In this document: positions 1 through 9,912 of the stretch, piece after piece
Layout of the letters: each line of letters starts with the position of its first letter
Position numbering within the stretch: position 1 is the first letter of the stretch
Assembly: GCA_030734395.1 (NCBI GenBank)
Contig: JAUZTG010000019.1
Coordinates: 1-64,000, forward strand
Reading direction: 5' to 3'
Length of the DNA: 64,000 nucleotides
Origin: Sarocladium kiliense
Lineage: Eukaryota; Ascomycota; Sordariomycetes; Hypocreales; Sarocladiaceae
Notes under the pieces: generated by a model
Told to the model about the DNA's origin: nothing
The model's input: only the letters and a program-made list of their open reading frames with translations
Databases searched by the model: none
Translations under genes and position numbers: made by a program

Positions 1-652
1 CGTGATGAGCATGGTGACGAAGCCTGGCACGACCATGATATCTCTTGAACATCTTCGGCTGAGGGGATGCACGAGAAGCATCCGATGTTGATACATGAGT
101 CTGCGAAGATGAGGCGTTGACTTTCCATTTTTGATGTCCTGGGAGGACCCTTTTGCATCATTGCACTCTAAGAAGAATGGTGAGTGAACCAGGATAGACA
201 TATGAAATGACTGTGAATATGCTCTGGCACACACATAGTGACTAGGATGTCTCTAAAGACTGAGGACGAGGACGTTCTCCGCTCGAACCTTGACGGAAAG
301 TATTTCGTGAAGTGAGCTTGAAGTCTTCCAATGTGAACGGGCGAATCAGTCATGCACTTGCAGCCTCGAACCAGGCTATTTATGTGGACATATACAGCTT
401 CAAGAAAGATCCAGACAATAGCTTCACTTGTATAAAGTCAGGCAATCGCCCATCTAGCAGTCGACTAGACGCGACCGTTCCGGGTCGTTGCCTGCGGCTT
501 GATTACCCCGAGGTGAGATTCACGGTGGATGGATGACCTTATGCTTGGGCTAGTGTGCCTGGAGACATGTATGAGAAGACCAACAACGTGCAGCCCTGTC
601 AGTGAAGTCGATCCTATACACTAACAGAACATACTTGCAAACAACCCACATC
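1..652. other. Left-edge non-coding stretch
   Basis: I see no convincing coding sequence here. Open frames are short, lack a fungal-looking composition and do not run in from the left edge for more than about 30 codons. The last part is presumably the promoter and leader of the ankyrin gene that follows. Confidence 0.5.
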
Positions 653-1447
653 ATGAATCAACAGTCTCAGGACAAGACCTTCATCAGCCCAGATGATCCT
701 CTAGCCGTCTCTGCGACGAATCTGATCAAAGCCAGCGACTTCAAGGCTCTCAGTGCACTGCTGCAAGAGAACCCTGGCCTCGCAACAGCCTATATCGGAA
801 CCCCTACAGAGGCGCGCACACTGCTTCACATCGTCACCGACTGGCCGGGAAAACTTCCCTATGGCTCTGGCATGATCCATATCATTGCCATGGCAGGTGG
901 AGATGTGAATGTGAATGCGCCATTCATCGGTGCACAGCATCAAGAGACGCCTCTGCATTGGGCCGCCAGTTGCGATGACACTTCTGCGATCAACGCGCTG
1001 CTTGACCAGGGTGCAGACGTTGAGGCAACCGGAGGAGTGATTGCCAACGGGACACCGCTTACTGATGCTGTTGCGTTCAGACAGTGGAATGCAGCGAGGA
1101 GGTTACTGGACTATGGACATGCGAAACCGAACCTGAACAGTGCTGCAGCTCTGGGTCTGCTGGATCATCTGGAGAAGGCCCTCCGTTATGATGATTCGAC
1201 TGACGATGGCGAGAAACCATCGCAGCAGGATCTGGACTATGCGTTTTGGTATGCATGTCACGGAGGACAGCTCAAGGCTGCGCGATTCTTGCATGCACGG
1301 GGAGCGGATAGCCACGTCACGCCTCCATGGAGCGAAGGAGGCACAGGTTTAGATGCCGCGAAAGAGTATGAGGGGTCCGATATGACGACTGAGTCTGAAT
1401 TGGTCGCATGGCTTCGAAGCATTGGCGTCACAAGCAATAGAAAATAA
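653..1447 (+). CDS. Ankyrin-repeat protein, 264 aa
   Basis: An uninterrupted ORF encodes a small ankyrin-type protein, probably a cytosolic or nuclear protein-binding scaffold. The clearest repeat lies near residues 97-130: a TPLHWAAS core, then the typical helix pair ending in ALLDQGADVEA. A degenerate second unit follows (GTPLTDAVAFRQWNAARRLLDYG) and a third is suggested near residues 205-225 (YACHGGQLKAARFLHARGAD). The frame stays open 51 bases upstream, but the only ATG is at 653, so I start there. No signal peptide, membrane segment or catalytic domain is visible. Ankyrin proteins of this size are abundant and functionally diverse in filamentous fungi, so no specific role can be given. 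Confidence 0.75.
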   Translation: MNQQSQDKTFISPDDPLAVSATNLIKASDFKALSALLQENPGLATAYIGTPTEARTLLHIVTDWPGKLPYGSGMIHIIAMAGGDVNVNAPFIGAQHQETPLHWAASCDDTSAINALLDQGADVEATGGVIANGTPLTDAVAFRQWNAARRLLDYGHAKPNLNSAAALGLLDHLEKALRYDDSTDDGEKPSQQDLDYAFWYACHGGQLKAARFLHARGADSHVTPPWSEGGTGLDAAKEYEGSDMTTESELVAWLRSIGVTSNRK

Positions 1448-1898
1448 CGCGATCCTGCCCTCAAGATCTTTTTCTGAACGAGCAAGGATATCGTTGGAAG
1501 ACCTCGGGCTTAACAACTTCGCTCCGTTTCTGGCAGCATTGGCTAACATCCTAATGAGTTTCTTGTCAAACATATGTCTAGAGACAAGAATGGACAAGGA
1601 AACCAGCGTGGATCATTGCCTTCCACAACTGACGATGTGCTGTACGCCCAACTGAAAGCCCGTGCTGGACTGCCCCGCAAAGACTGGCTCTTAAGACGAT
1701 GAGCATCCCTGCAGCCTATATTGCTTCAAGCTGCGCCGCATTGGACCAACATCTAGAATCCCCTCCGCCTCTTGAGGCAACCGATACCTGAATGCAAGCG
1801 AAAATACCAAACTTAAGCTTAAACATGTACCGTCCGTCTCTGGTGCGAATCTGGTATCATAGACCAGCACCTCGCCAACTCGGTGCGACTCTGTAAAC
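1448..1898. other. Intergenic region, ankyrin gene to arrestin gene
   Basis: About 450 bases between two genes on the same strand. It must hold the 3' end of the first transcript and the promoter of the second. I see no ORF or repeat I can support. Confidence 0.5.
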
Positions 1899-3395
1899 AT
1901 GCCGCACGCAAGTCCCAGGAGCCACAGCGGTCTAGCCATCGGCCTCGAAGAAAAGGCAGCATTCTACCCGGGGGAAACCATCATTGGTACTGTCACGCGC
2001 TGGGCCAAGATTGTCGACTCAGAAGCCGTCCTTACCCTTGAGTTCCGGGGAAGCGCCAAGGTCAAGATCACGCGTGGCTCGGGCAACAACCGCCACTCAT
2101 ATAGCCAACGCATCAACTTCTGGCGGCGACCGATTGTTCAGGAGCTGTATCGTGGACCCATTCACATCCCCGAGAGGACAGCGGAACCGCTCAAATGGCC
2201 CTTTGCGGTGCAGATTCCCGCACAGGCGGATGAGGGCATGTTCGACAAGATCGACAGAGACGCCTACTTCTTGAAGAAAGATGACCCCGAATCTTATGAG
2301 CTTCCCGCTACTTTTGCCTCTGGCCTGGGAGAATCCGACGAGTTCTACATCGAGTACGTCCTTGTTGCAAGACTGAGGGACAGCAAGCGCGACGAGACCG
2401 AGGCTATTCTCCCAGTGACTATCCGTCGCTCTGCCACACCAACTCCTATCAGCGACTTTGGACTCAAAGACTATCGCGGGCTGGTCCGAGCGGTCTCAAC
2501 GTTCCGACTAGATCCGGAGTATGAAACTGCAGAGCTCAGCTTCAAGCAGAAGGCCAAGGAGCTGTTTGGAAGCCGCAAAGTGCCAACATTGACCTTCAGG
2601 CTGAGCGTGCAGCATCCAACCGTTCTTCAGATCGGGCACCCAGAGCCTGCACCTTTCCACGTCCGCGCAGTTCTCATGCGGGACAAGACCAGTGAGGTCG
2701 TCCAAGATCCAGCCATTGTTGTCACGAAATTCAAGATCAAACTTGATGAGCTCACAATTGGTACTGCCCCGAGCTTCTGGCATACTTCAGAAGACAGTAA
2801 TCGACAGAAATGGATCCTTCTCGAGTGGACGAGGAAGACACCGAAACCCGGGACAGCTCCACGCACTCCGTCTAGGCAGCCATCGCCAGCGCCTGGCTCA
2901 CGTCGCGGGAGCACGAGTATAAATGTCGAGGATGAGGAGCAGGCTGGGCCTAGCACAAGGGTCCCAGGCGTAGAAAACCGAGATAGCAAGGGCACAACCA
3001 CGAAGGAGTCGAGCGGAGAGGGGGCGGTCAGCAGAGGCAAAGATTCACTGGCACCGCCAGAGTACCAAGAACAAGACAGCGAAGCACCACCGCCAGACGC
3101 AGAAACGCTGATCGTGCCATGGGAGACGGCGATGCTACCTCTCGATCTCGGCCGAGCTCTCGACTTCCGCGTGCCATTGAAGCCCAAGTATCACAGGCAA
3201 GATATCCAGCCATCGTTCAAGGCTATCTCGATCAAGACGCAGCACCAGATGATGTGGAAGATGGAGCTTGAGGTTGCCGGCGAGGAGCTGGAGTTTGCGG
3301 GGACCCAAAACGTTGAGGTGCTGGGGCCAAGTGACGATGATCCGTCAGCCACGGCACTGCCGCCTCCACCGACGCGGGGGCCATGGGTTGCGTGA
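1899..3395 (+). CDS. Arrestin-related trafficking adaptor (ART-like), 498 aa
   Basis: Single-exon gene. Residues about 8-165 look like an arrestin N domain (GLAIGLEEKAAFYPGETIIG, followed by LTLEFRGSAKVKI), and residues about 190-300 resemble the arrestin C lobe (LSVQHPTVLQIGHPEP). A low-complexity Pro/Ser/Arg linker at about 308-380 leads to a PPEY sequence at 386-389, which matches the PPxY consensus bound by WW domains of Rsp5/Nedd4 ubiquitin ligases. A last beta-rich segment (FKAISIKTQHQMMWKMELEVAGEELEF) closes the fold. Known ART proteins recruit the ligase to plasma-membrane permeases and trigger endocytosis; that role here is inference from the domain plus the PY motif. The linker interrupting the C lobe is common in fungal members. 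Start is the first ATG of the frame. Confidence 0.8.
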   Translation: MPHASPRSHSGLAIGLEEKAAFYPGETIIGTVTRWAKIVDSEAVLTLEFRGSAKVKITRGSGNNRHSYSQRINFWRRPIVQELYRGPIHIPERTAEPLKWPFAVQIPAQADEGMFDKIDRDAYFLKKDDPESYELPATFASGLGESDEFYIEYVLVARLRDSKRDETEAILPVTIRRSATPTPISDFGLKDYRGLVRAVSTFRLDPEYETAELSFKQKAKELFGSRKVPTLTFRLSVQHPTVLQIGHPEPAPFHVRAVLMRDKTSEVVQDPAIVVTKFKIKLDELTIGTAPSFWHTSEDSNRQKWILLEWTRKTPKPGTAPRTPSRQPSPAPGSRRGSTSINVEDEEQAGPSTRVPGVENRDSKGTTTKESSGEGAVSRGKDSLAPPEYQEQDSEAPPPDAETLIVPWETAMLPLDLGRALDFRVPLKPKYHRQDIQPSFKAISIKTQHQMMWKMELEVAGEELEFAGTQNVEVLGPSDDDPSATALPPPPTRGPWVA

Positions 3396-4476
3396 AGTGG
3401 ACAGAGCCAGAATGTTTCTTCTTCCCCTTTTCTTTCCTTGATATGAAGCGGAATATGAAGTTGAATATGAACTAAGGAAATGTACCAGGATATGAGGTGG
3501 AATATGAAGTTGAATATGAACTCAGAAATTGTACCAAGAACAAACTCAAGGTATTGACGCCTCTCCTACTAGACTACCCTGCATCTTCGTGTTTCTGGTG
3601 ATCTCCTCCAGTGTGCGATCTGAACACCTTATTTTGCGGCGTCAAACGAACGCAAGAGAAACACAATTCCCATCGCCAATCGATAAAACCCATGGCTGCG
3701 CATGCACACGCACGAGTGAGATCCTTGTCACACCCCGACCCAGGGTCTGCACCGGCACTGGGCGCGGCGTCATGGCTGTGCTGATCGCCAATTTATTCTT
3801 AGAAACTGGCGGCACCCACCATCAACCCACCAGCCCCCGGCGCCGGTGCAGGGACTAGGAGCAACCGAAGCAAGCCCAGTCCAGCGCCATCTGAGACCTA
3901 GACCTCTCAATGAGATCCGGGCTGGTGATGGGTGGAGGAAGCCCCTGGAGACGACACGAGGAAGAATCGAAGGGCAGGGAAGCAGAACAGAGGAGAAGAC
4001 GTACAATCAAGGTCATCATCACAAACAACATAGCTAATTGAGGCGCAATCTCGAGTCCAAACAGAGCGTACCTTATTCACGGGCAGATCTACGTGCGCTT
4101 CTCCTGCGGCCGTGCTGGTCCTGGTCTCTCTCTGTCCCTGGCAAAGACCCCTGCCACTCTGTCGTCAGTCAGGTCCAAGCAAAGGCTCGTTTCGGACGCC
4201 TCAGCCAGCCTTGACTCGCCCTTTTATCCCTCCGCCATCCCTCCTTTCGCACCTGCACTTCGAATCTTGATATTTCTCACCACCAGACCAATCCGACTCT
4301 GCTTCACTCGTTTGTCACTTGCCATCAAATCACTCGCTCTACCATATTCTCCCGTTGCTGGTGCCCCCTGCTCTCGGCGTCAACAAAGCCCCTCCAACCG
4401 CCGACCGACAGTCTCCCATCACCACAACAACGACGACGACGACCACCATCACCACCAACCTCACAACAAAACCTCA
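3396..4476. other. Intergenic region with tandem duplication and GNA1 leader
   Basis: About 1.1 kb without a gene. It begins with a duplicated 49-base unit (separate entry). The second half (roughly 4090-4476) is C/T-rich and ends in CAC/GAC triplet runs directly before the GNA1 start, as expected of a fungal leader. The GNA1 frame is open through this leader but has no upstream ATG, so I do not extend the protein. Confidence 0.5.
3440..3537. repeat. Two-copy 49-bp tandem repeat
   Basis: Bases 3440-3488 and 3489-3537 are near-identical direct copies. Both read gatatga, then gtggaatatgaag or gcggaatatgaag, then ttgaatatgaact, and end in tgtacca. Each unit contains an inner heptamer, aatatga, twice. 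The copies differ at only a few positions, pointing to a recent slippage or unequal-crossing event in the 3' flank of the arrestin gene. Confidence 0.85.
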
Positions 4477-5090
4477 ATGGCTGTCGACGGACTCTTCTCC
4501 GACGACCTCGTCTCGCCCGATGTCTCTGCCGTTCTTCCAGAGGGCTATCGCCTGCGCGCCCTTCGCAAGACCGACTTCGACAGTGGCTTCCTCGATTGCT
4601 TGCGCGTCCTGACGACAGTCGGCGAGATCTCGCAGGAGCAATTCGAGAAGCAGTTTGACGACATGGAGAAGCAAGGGAGCTACTACATTATTGTCATTGA
4701 GGACACCAACCGGTCACAAAACTCTGTCGTCGGCACCGGCGCACTGATTGTCGAGAAGAAGTTGTACGTCTTCCTCCCTCCCCTTGGCATTTTTTCCGAA
4801 TCGTGAATAAATGTAGCTAACATTATTTCTTCCCCTTTTCTAGCATCCATAGCCTCGGCAACGTTGGCCACATCGAAGACATCGCTGTTGCTAAGGATCA
4901 ACAAGGCAAGAAGCTCGGCCTCCGCCTCATCCAATCCCTCGATTACATTGCCGCCCAAGTCGGCTGCTACAAGAGCATCCTCGACTGCAGCGAAGCCAAC
5001 GAGGGCTTCTACGTCAAGTGCGGGTTCCGCCGTGCGGGCCTGCAAATGGCGCATTACTACAACGATGACAAGAAGGGTAAATCTTCATAG
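4477..5090 (+). CDS. GNA1: Glucosamine 6-phosphate N-acetyltransferase, 177 aa
   Basis: Acetylates glucosamine 6-phosphate with acetyl-CoA to give N-acetylglucosamine 6-phosphate, a step towards UDP-GlcNAc for chitin and glycosylation; cytosolic. Two exons: 4477-4763 and 4844-5090, with an 80-base intron (donor GTACGT, acceptor TTTCTAG) splitting a Phe codon. The join gives EKKFIHSLGNVGHIEDIAV, the conserved GNAT strand and acetyl-CoA loop, followed by the pyrophosphate-binding DQQGKKLG. Other family signatures are YRLRALRKTDF near the N terminus, the EFEKQFDDM helix region and LDCSEANEGFYVKCGFR near the C terminus. Length fits the family (yeast 159 aa). Upstream in-frame codons are leader sequence without ATG. 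Confidence 0.93.
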
Positions 5091-5413
5091 TCCGGACACC
5101 TCACCCCCTGGAGGATCGAGGATGTAATACTGGCGGGGGAGTTCATGTTTGCGATATGTGTATAAGGATTTTGTGTGAAGGGATGCTAGCTATACATGGG
5201 CGTGTTCTTAAGGTGCAACAGGCTGATACGTTTTCTTCACGGCGTAGGAAGCAGGCTATAGCGACCACGGAGCTGCGAACACGGACGATACAGGAATAGA
5301 CTTTGTTGATGTTCTTTTGCTTCTACTTGCCTCTGAGTTTGATTCAGGACAATGGTATCGTCACACTGCGCCTTTTCTGCAAGTGTTGTTCAGTGCTTGC
5401 TATTGTGCATGCT
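5091..5413. other. Convergent 3' flanks of GNA1 and the SDR gene
   Basis: About 320 bases between two converging genes, holding both 3' untranslated regions. No additional feature seen. Confidence 0.5.
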
Positions 5414-6272
5414 CTACCTTCCCATCCAGCCTCCGTCGACAACCAATGTGTGTCCGCTCACGTAGCCACTAGCCTTGCTCGCAAGGTAGACAGCGGTGCC
5501 TTTGAAATCATCACCCTCTCCCCACCTTCCAGCAGGAATCCTGGCGCTGATGGACTTCTCCCGCTCCTTATCCGCAAGCAGCGCCTCATTCATGTCCGTA
5601 GCAATGTAGCCCGGAGCAATACTGTTGACAGTGACACCCTTGCTCGTCCACTCATTAGAAAAAGTCTTGGTCATCTGCGCGACGGCACCCTTGGAGGCAG
5701 CATAGGCAGGAACAAACATGCCGCCCTGGAACGTGAGCAGCGAAGCGAAGTTGATGATGCTCCCACGACGACCCGTAGTCTGAGAAACAGGCAGTTCGAG
5801 CATATGCGCACCGACATCGCGACAGAGTGTGAAGACAGAGTTGAGGTTCACCTGGATGACCTCGTTGAAGTCCGAGTCGGGGAACTGGTGGGAAGGGTGA
5901 CGACGCTGGATGCCGGCACAGGTGACGAGGATGGTGATCTTGTGGCCATCGGCGAGGACATTGGGGACAATCTTTGCAACGGAGGCTTGGTCTGCGAGGT
6001 CGGCTGTGTAGACCCAGACTTTACGGCCGAGCTTCTCGATGGCTTCTTTCGTGGCTGTGGCTTTGAGGTGACGCTGTGATGTTTGTCAGAGGACTGAGAG
6101 AGACATACACTGTGGGAGGGAGGACAGATCGAGTAGAGGGTTAGTTTACCTGGATGAGAATGATGTCTGCACCGGCTTCGGCAAGGCCAATGGCGACGGA
6201 TGCACCGATGCCTCGCGTGCCGCCTGTGACGAGGGCAGTCTCGCCTTGGAGGGAGAAGAGTGACGACGCCAT
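5414..6272 (-). CDS. Short-chain dehydrogenase, 2-deoxy-D-gluconate 3-dehydrogenase-like, 260 aa
   Basis: Classical SDR of about the KduD size. Exons 6272-6150 and 6073-5414, intron 76 bases (donor CAG/GTAAAC, acceptor ATCACAG), joined in phase 0. Cofactor motif TGGTRGIG at 16-23; the usual NNAG is TCAG here; catalytic Ser152 (NFAS), Tyr165 and Lys169 (YAASK); late motif SIAPGYIATDM. The ITILVTCAGIQRR segment and the VVDGGWMGR C terminus resemble 2-deoxy-D-gluconate/3-deoxy-hexulosonate dehydrogenases, so oxidation or reduction of a sugar-acid keto group with NAD(P) is the best guess, but substrate cannot be read from sequence. It diverges from a zinc polyol dehydrogenase; the shared promoter has CreA-type sites. 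Confidence 0.85.
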
Positions 6273-6440
6273 GTTGTCTGTTCTTGTATCTAAGGACTTA
6301 GATGTTTGTGCTGGGACAATGAGGCGGTGAATAGAGCAGGTATATAGCCAGGTCAAATCAGGAGAGCCTCCACTTCAAGCGGGTGTAGGTAGAATGCGAC
6401 TACAAATAATGGCAGACACCAGTGTCAGGAGAGGCCGATG

Positions 6441-6459
6441 GCGGGGTCATCAACCCCGC
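6441..6459. promoter_or_regulatory. Perfect inverted repeat of CreA-type sites
   Basis: GCGGGGT (6441-6447), a 5-base spacer CATCA, then ACCCCGC (6453-6459) form a perfect 7-base inverted repeat. Each arm contains GCGGGG, matching the SYGGGG consensus of the carbon-catabolite repressor CreA/Mig1. Head-to-head pairs are known to favour strong CreA binding in Aspergillus. Occupancy here is inferred. Confidence 0.5.
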
Positions 6460-6937
6460 GATGGACGGATTTCATATCTACTCGATTCTTCACCAGGCCT
6501 CGCCTCACGACAAAGGCTGGCCGCCGAGACCGAAGTCAAAATGGAGCCATTCGCAAAGCCTCTCACAACACTAAGCCTGCCTCATGACTATATTCTGTCC
6601 TGATTTCTCCCGTAGCCGTCTGCAGCCGACGGAAAAGGGGAGCAGCCCTCGCTGGGAGGAAACCGCCGCTATGTGGAGGGTGGACCTTATCCGTTGCCAA
6701 TCCAGCCAGACCAAGCCTTCCTGGATTCTGTCGCCCCCCGCTTCTCCAACCTTTTCTCCAACTTTCGACACACCAATTGCCGCTGGGCGGGTGCAGATGG
6801 GTAAACACGGTCAACAGATTCAAGGGCATCAGATACTCAACAATACTGTAAAGAACATGTAGACCTCATCTCAATTGACGCGTCAAGCACTTCCATCATG
6901 TGCAATCGTCTTCAACCGGGTCTCAGCGCCGAAATCG

Positions 6938-6966
6938 CCGGGGCCGGGGCCGGAGGAGCAGCGGGG
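6938..6966. promoter_or_regulatory. Cluster of SYGGGG sites
   Basis: CCGGGG at 6938-6943, CCGGGG at 6944-6949 and GCGGGG at 6961-6966 all match the CreA consensus on the plus strand, about 300 bases upstream of the polyol dehydrogenase start. The segment is GC-rich, so chance matches are more likely than at 6441. Confidence 0.3.
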
Positions 6967-7261
6967 CCACAGCGGCCACTGCGCCATGCCGCCGGAACTC
7001 GGAGGCGGCTTTTGACATCGGCGTTTGCTTTGCCTTCGCTTTGCCTTGTCTACCTGAGCCTGTTCCTGTTCTTGTTCCTTGGCTAGCCGCGTGTAGCACA
7101 TGCGACGTGGACTTTTCTCCGTCTCAACTTGCCCGCGTCAATCTCACACTGCACTTGATCCCGCTCATTTCGACTCGTACCTCTGACGACAAGATCCAAA
7201 CAGTCTTGAGGTCGTTCTGCTCCCTTTCTTCAACCCCTCGCCTCATTGCCACTCTCTAGCC

Positions 7262-8589
7262 ATGGCTTCAGCAACATCCATCAAGGCATCCGTCCTGCAC
7301 GGTGCAAAGGATCTTCGAACTGTACGGCCTCTGCTTTCCTTGCAATGACTAGTAGGATATACTGACCAGCCTTTAGGAAGACCGACAACTTCCCTCACTC
7401 GCCCCAGATGAGGTTCAAGTAGCAGTCCAAGCCACCGGCCTCTGCGGCTCAGACCTCCACTACTACAACCACTTCCGCAACGGCGACATCCTCGTCCGCG
7501 AGCCACTCAGTCTTGGCCATGAATCATCAGGTACGGTCCTGGCCGTAGGTTCTGAGGTCAAGGATCTGGCGGCTGGTGATCGGGTGGCGCTTGAGGTTGG
7601 TTTGCCGTGTGAGGCATGTGAGTACTGCGCTGTTGGGAGGTACAACATTTGCAAGGAAATGAAGTTCCGATCTTCTGGGAAGTACTTTCCTCATGCGCAG
7701 GGGACGTTGCAGGAGAAGATTAACCACCCGGCCAAGTGGTGTCACAAGTAAGCCTCAGCCCTTCCTCCATCTTTACCTCGCAACAACTGCACATGGGTCA
7801 ACTCAGCTAATGCCCATCACAGACTCCCAGACACCATCAACCTCGACCTTGGCGCCCTCATGGAACCCATGAGCGTCGCCATCCACGCCCGCAACCGCGC
7901 CTCCCTCGCTCCCAACTCCACCATCCTCGTATTCGGCGCCGGCGCCGTCGGCCTCCTCACAGCCGCCGTCGCCAAAGCCTCAAAAGCAAAAGCCGTCATC
8001 ATCTGCGACATCCAGCAAGACAGAGTCGACTTTGCTCTCGCTAATGGGTTCGCTGATGCGGGGTTCGTAGTGCCCATGGCGAGACCAGAGACGCTGGAGG
8101 CGAAGCTCAAGTATTCGCAGGAGGTGGCTGCTATGGCGAGAGAGTTGGAGGTTGGTGGGAAGAAGGTTGGGGAGGTGGATGTTTGTTTTGAATGTACCGG
8201 TGTTGAGAGCTGTGTTCAAAGTGCCATCTACGTAAGTACCATGAACTGCACTTCTCCAAACACAGCCTAACAATGTCATTTCACAGGCCACAAAACCAGC
8301 CGGCAAAGTCATGCTCGTCGGCATGGGCAACCCCATCCTAACCCTCCAAATGTCCTCCGCTGCACTCCGTGAAGTCGACATTCTCGGCGTCTTCCGCTAT
8401 GCAAACACCTACCCAGCTGCCATCCAGATGCTGTCGGACCCCAACAGCGGGCTTCCAGACCTGACGAAGCTCATTACACACCGGTACAGTGGGATGGACA
8501 AGATTACGGATGCATTCGCGCGGGCGGCGCAGGTCAAGGATGAAGAGGGCAAGTTGGTGCTCAAGGTATTTGTGGATATGAAGTCATAG
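7262..8589 (+). CDS. Zinc-dependent polyol dehydrogenase (sorbitol/xylitol dehydrogenase family), 380 aa
   Basis: Medium-chain dehydrogenase oxidising a sugar alcohol to a ketose with NAD(P)+. Four exons: 7262-7321, 7377-7747, 7823-8231 and 8287-8589; all joins keep frame. Catalytic zinc ligands Cys43 (GLCGSD), His68 and Glu69 (LGHESSG); structural zinc cysteines 98, 101, 104 and 112 (CEACEYCAVGRYNIC); Rossmann motif FGAGAVG. The ALMEPMSVAIHA segment and the FRYANTYPAAIQML segment are typical of the sorbitol/xylitol/L-arabinitol branch. Which polyol it uses cannot be decided here. Divergent from the SDR and 86 bases from the convergent aldo-keto reductase; a reductase beside a polyol dehydrogenase is the classic fungal pairing for pentose or hexitol interconversion. 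Confidence 0.88.
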
Positions 8590-8675
8590 ACGAAATTACA
8601 TCTGGTTTATTGTCACATCTGGTGCAAAGAAGTCGTAGATGCAACTCTTCATTCAATGTAGACCGCTTTTCATAC

Positions 8676-9912
8676 TCATTGCTTGTCCGGGAACCCAAAG
8701 TTGACTCCCCAAGGAGGGTAGACATAACGCTGGAGCTGACCCTTCTTCGTAAGTTCGTCAGAGTAATCATTGAGAGCCTTGAGCTCCTCCTCGCTCAAGT
8801 CAACAAGCTTGAGATTCGCCTCGATACGTTCCGGAGTAGTCGACTTGGCCAGAACCGTGGCACCACGAGCATCTAAAGTTTCAATCAGCAAACCCAGCTC
8901 GAGGTTTAGAAATAGCCAGACTTACAATGGTAGCTCAAAAGAACCGTGGAGGCACTGACGCCCTTCTTCTCCGCAATCTTTACCACCGGCTCGGCACTCA
9001 TCAGAGGTCCACCCGTGCTGCCCAAGGGACTGTAGGACACAACATGGATGCCCTTCTCCTTGCACAGATCTACAATCTCCTGCTGAGGAAGACTAGGGTG
9101 GTTCTCGATCTGGTTGATGGCGGGGACGATCTTGGCCTTGGGTAGCAGCTGCTCCAGGTACGGCTTGCTGTACTGCGTTGTGTGTTAGGCCAAGTCTAAC
9201 TTCGGAGTTCAATAGAGATTGGGAATGATGGGCTTACGTTGCAAACACCAATACCCTTGACCTTGCCGCCAGCGACGAGGGTCTCCATCAGCTTCCAGCC
9301 CTCCACGTGGTCCCAGTCGCGGATCATGTCGCGGCTGCCGTCAGGGTTGGTCGGGAACTTGTCATCGTTGCCTGCGAGTTACATAGTCAGCTTCGATTCC
9401 AGAACATGATCACTCTCAACAGAAGAATCTTACCATCAGGGTTGGCAAGGACAGGCCAATGCTGTGAGTCCAGTCAGCCACCGCTTTGCTTCAACTTTCC
9501 CAGACACGAAACTTACAATCAAGAACATATCGATATAATCCAATCCCAAGCTCTTCAAGCTCTTCTCAAGAGCAAGCTCCAACCGCGTGTTATACGTCGC
9601 CCACGCCTTGGTCATCACGAAGATATCCTCCCTCTTAACGCCAGACGCAAACGCCTCCTTCAGGCCCTCGCCCACCTCATCCTCATTGCCGTAGCAGTAG
9701 GCGCAGTCGATGAGACGGTAGCCGCTCTTGAGGGCGTGAACGACTGCCTCCTTGACCTTACCGGGCTCAGCTTTCCATGTGCCTGTGTTAATGAAGGGTT
9801 GGTGTCAGTAAGTAGTCCTTGAAGTGGGATGGATGGAAGGTGGTGGCGGGGTACCGAAGCCAACGGCTGGCATGAGCTGGCCGTTGTTGAGTTTGAAGGT
9901 CTTGTCAGCCAT
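8676..9912 (-). CDS. Aldo-keto reductase (aldehyde/xylose/glycerol reductase type), 309 aa
   Basis: NAD(P)H-dependent carbonyl reductase with the (beta/alpha)8 AKR fold. Six exons on the minus strand: 9912-9855, 9782-9517, 9461-9434, 9371-9238, 9172-8926 and 8872-8676; frame is preserved at every junction. Catalytic tetrad is complete: Asp45, Tyr50 (LIDCAYCYGNE), Lys78 (VMTKAW) and His109 (FLIHWP). Further signatures: IGVCNYSKPYLEQLL, INQIENHP, SYSPLG and the cofactor-binding LAKSTTPERI. Length fits AKR1/AKR3-type fungal enzymes. A 28-base exon encodes only the His-containing loop. It converges on the zinc polyol dehydrogenase with an 86-base gap, suggesting linked roles in sugar/polyol metabolism (inference). 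Confidence 0.9.

Larger units (their letters stand above)
6273..7261. promoter_or_regulatory. Divergent promoter of SDR and polyol dehydrogenase
   Basis: A region of 989 bases separates the two divergent starts, so transcription of both genes is controlled from here. It holds an inverted pair of GCGGGG sites at 6441-6459 and a GC-rich cluster of CCGGGG and GCGGGG sites at 6938-6966 (both listed separately). The last 60 bases before 7262 are C/T-rich leader. No ORF in it is supported. Confidence 0.55.

Noticed and set aside
602..652. Upstream extension of the ankyrin protein by 17 codons
   Set aside because: The frame begins with GTG; the only ATG is at 653, and nuclear genes of fungi rarely start with GTG.
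4093..4476. N-terminal extension of GNA1 rich in His, Asp and Ser
   Set aside because: No ATG in the extension, leader-like C/T and CAC/GAC repeats, and GNA1 proteins elsewhere begin at the equivalent of the ATG at 4477.
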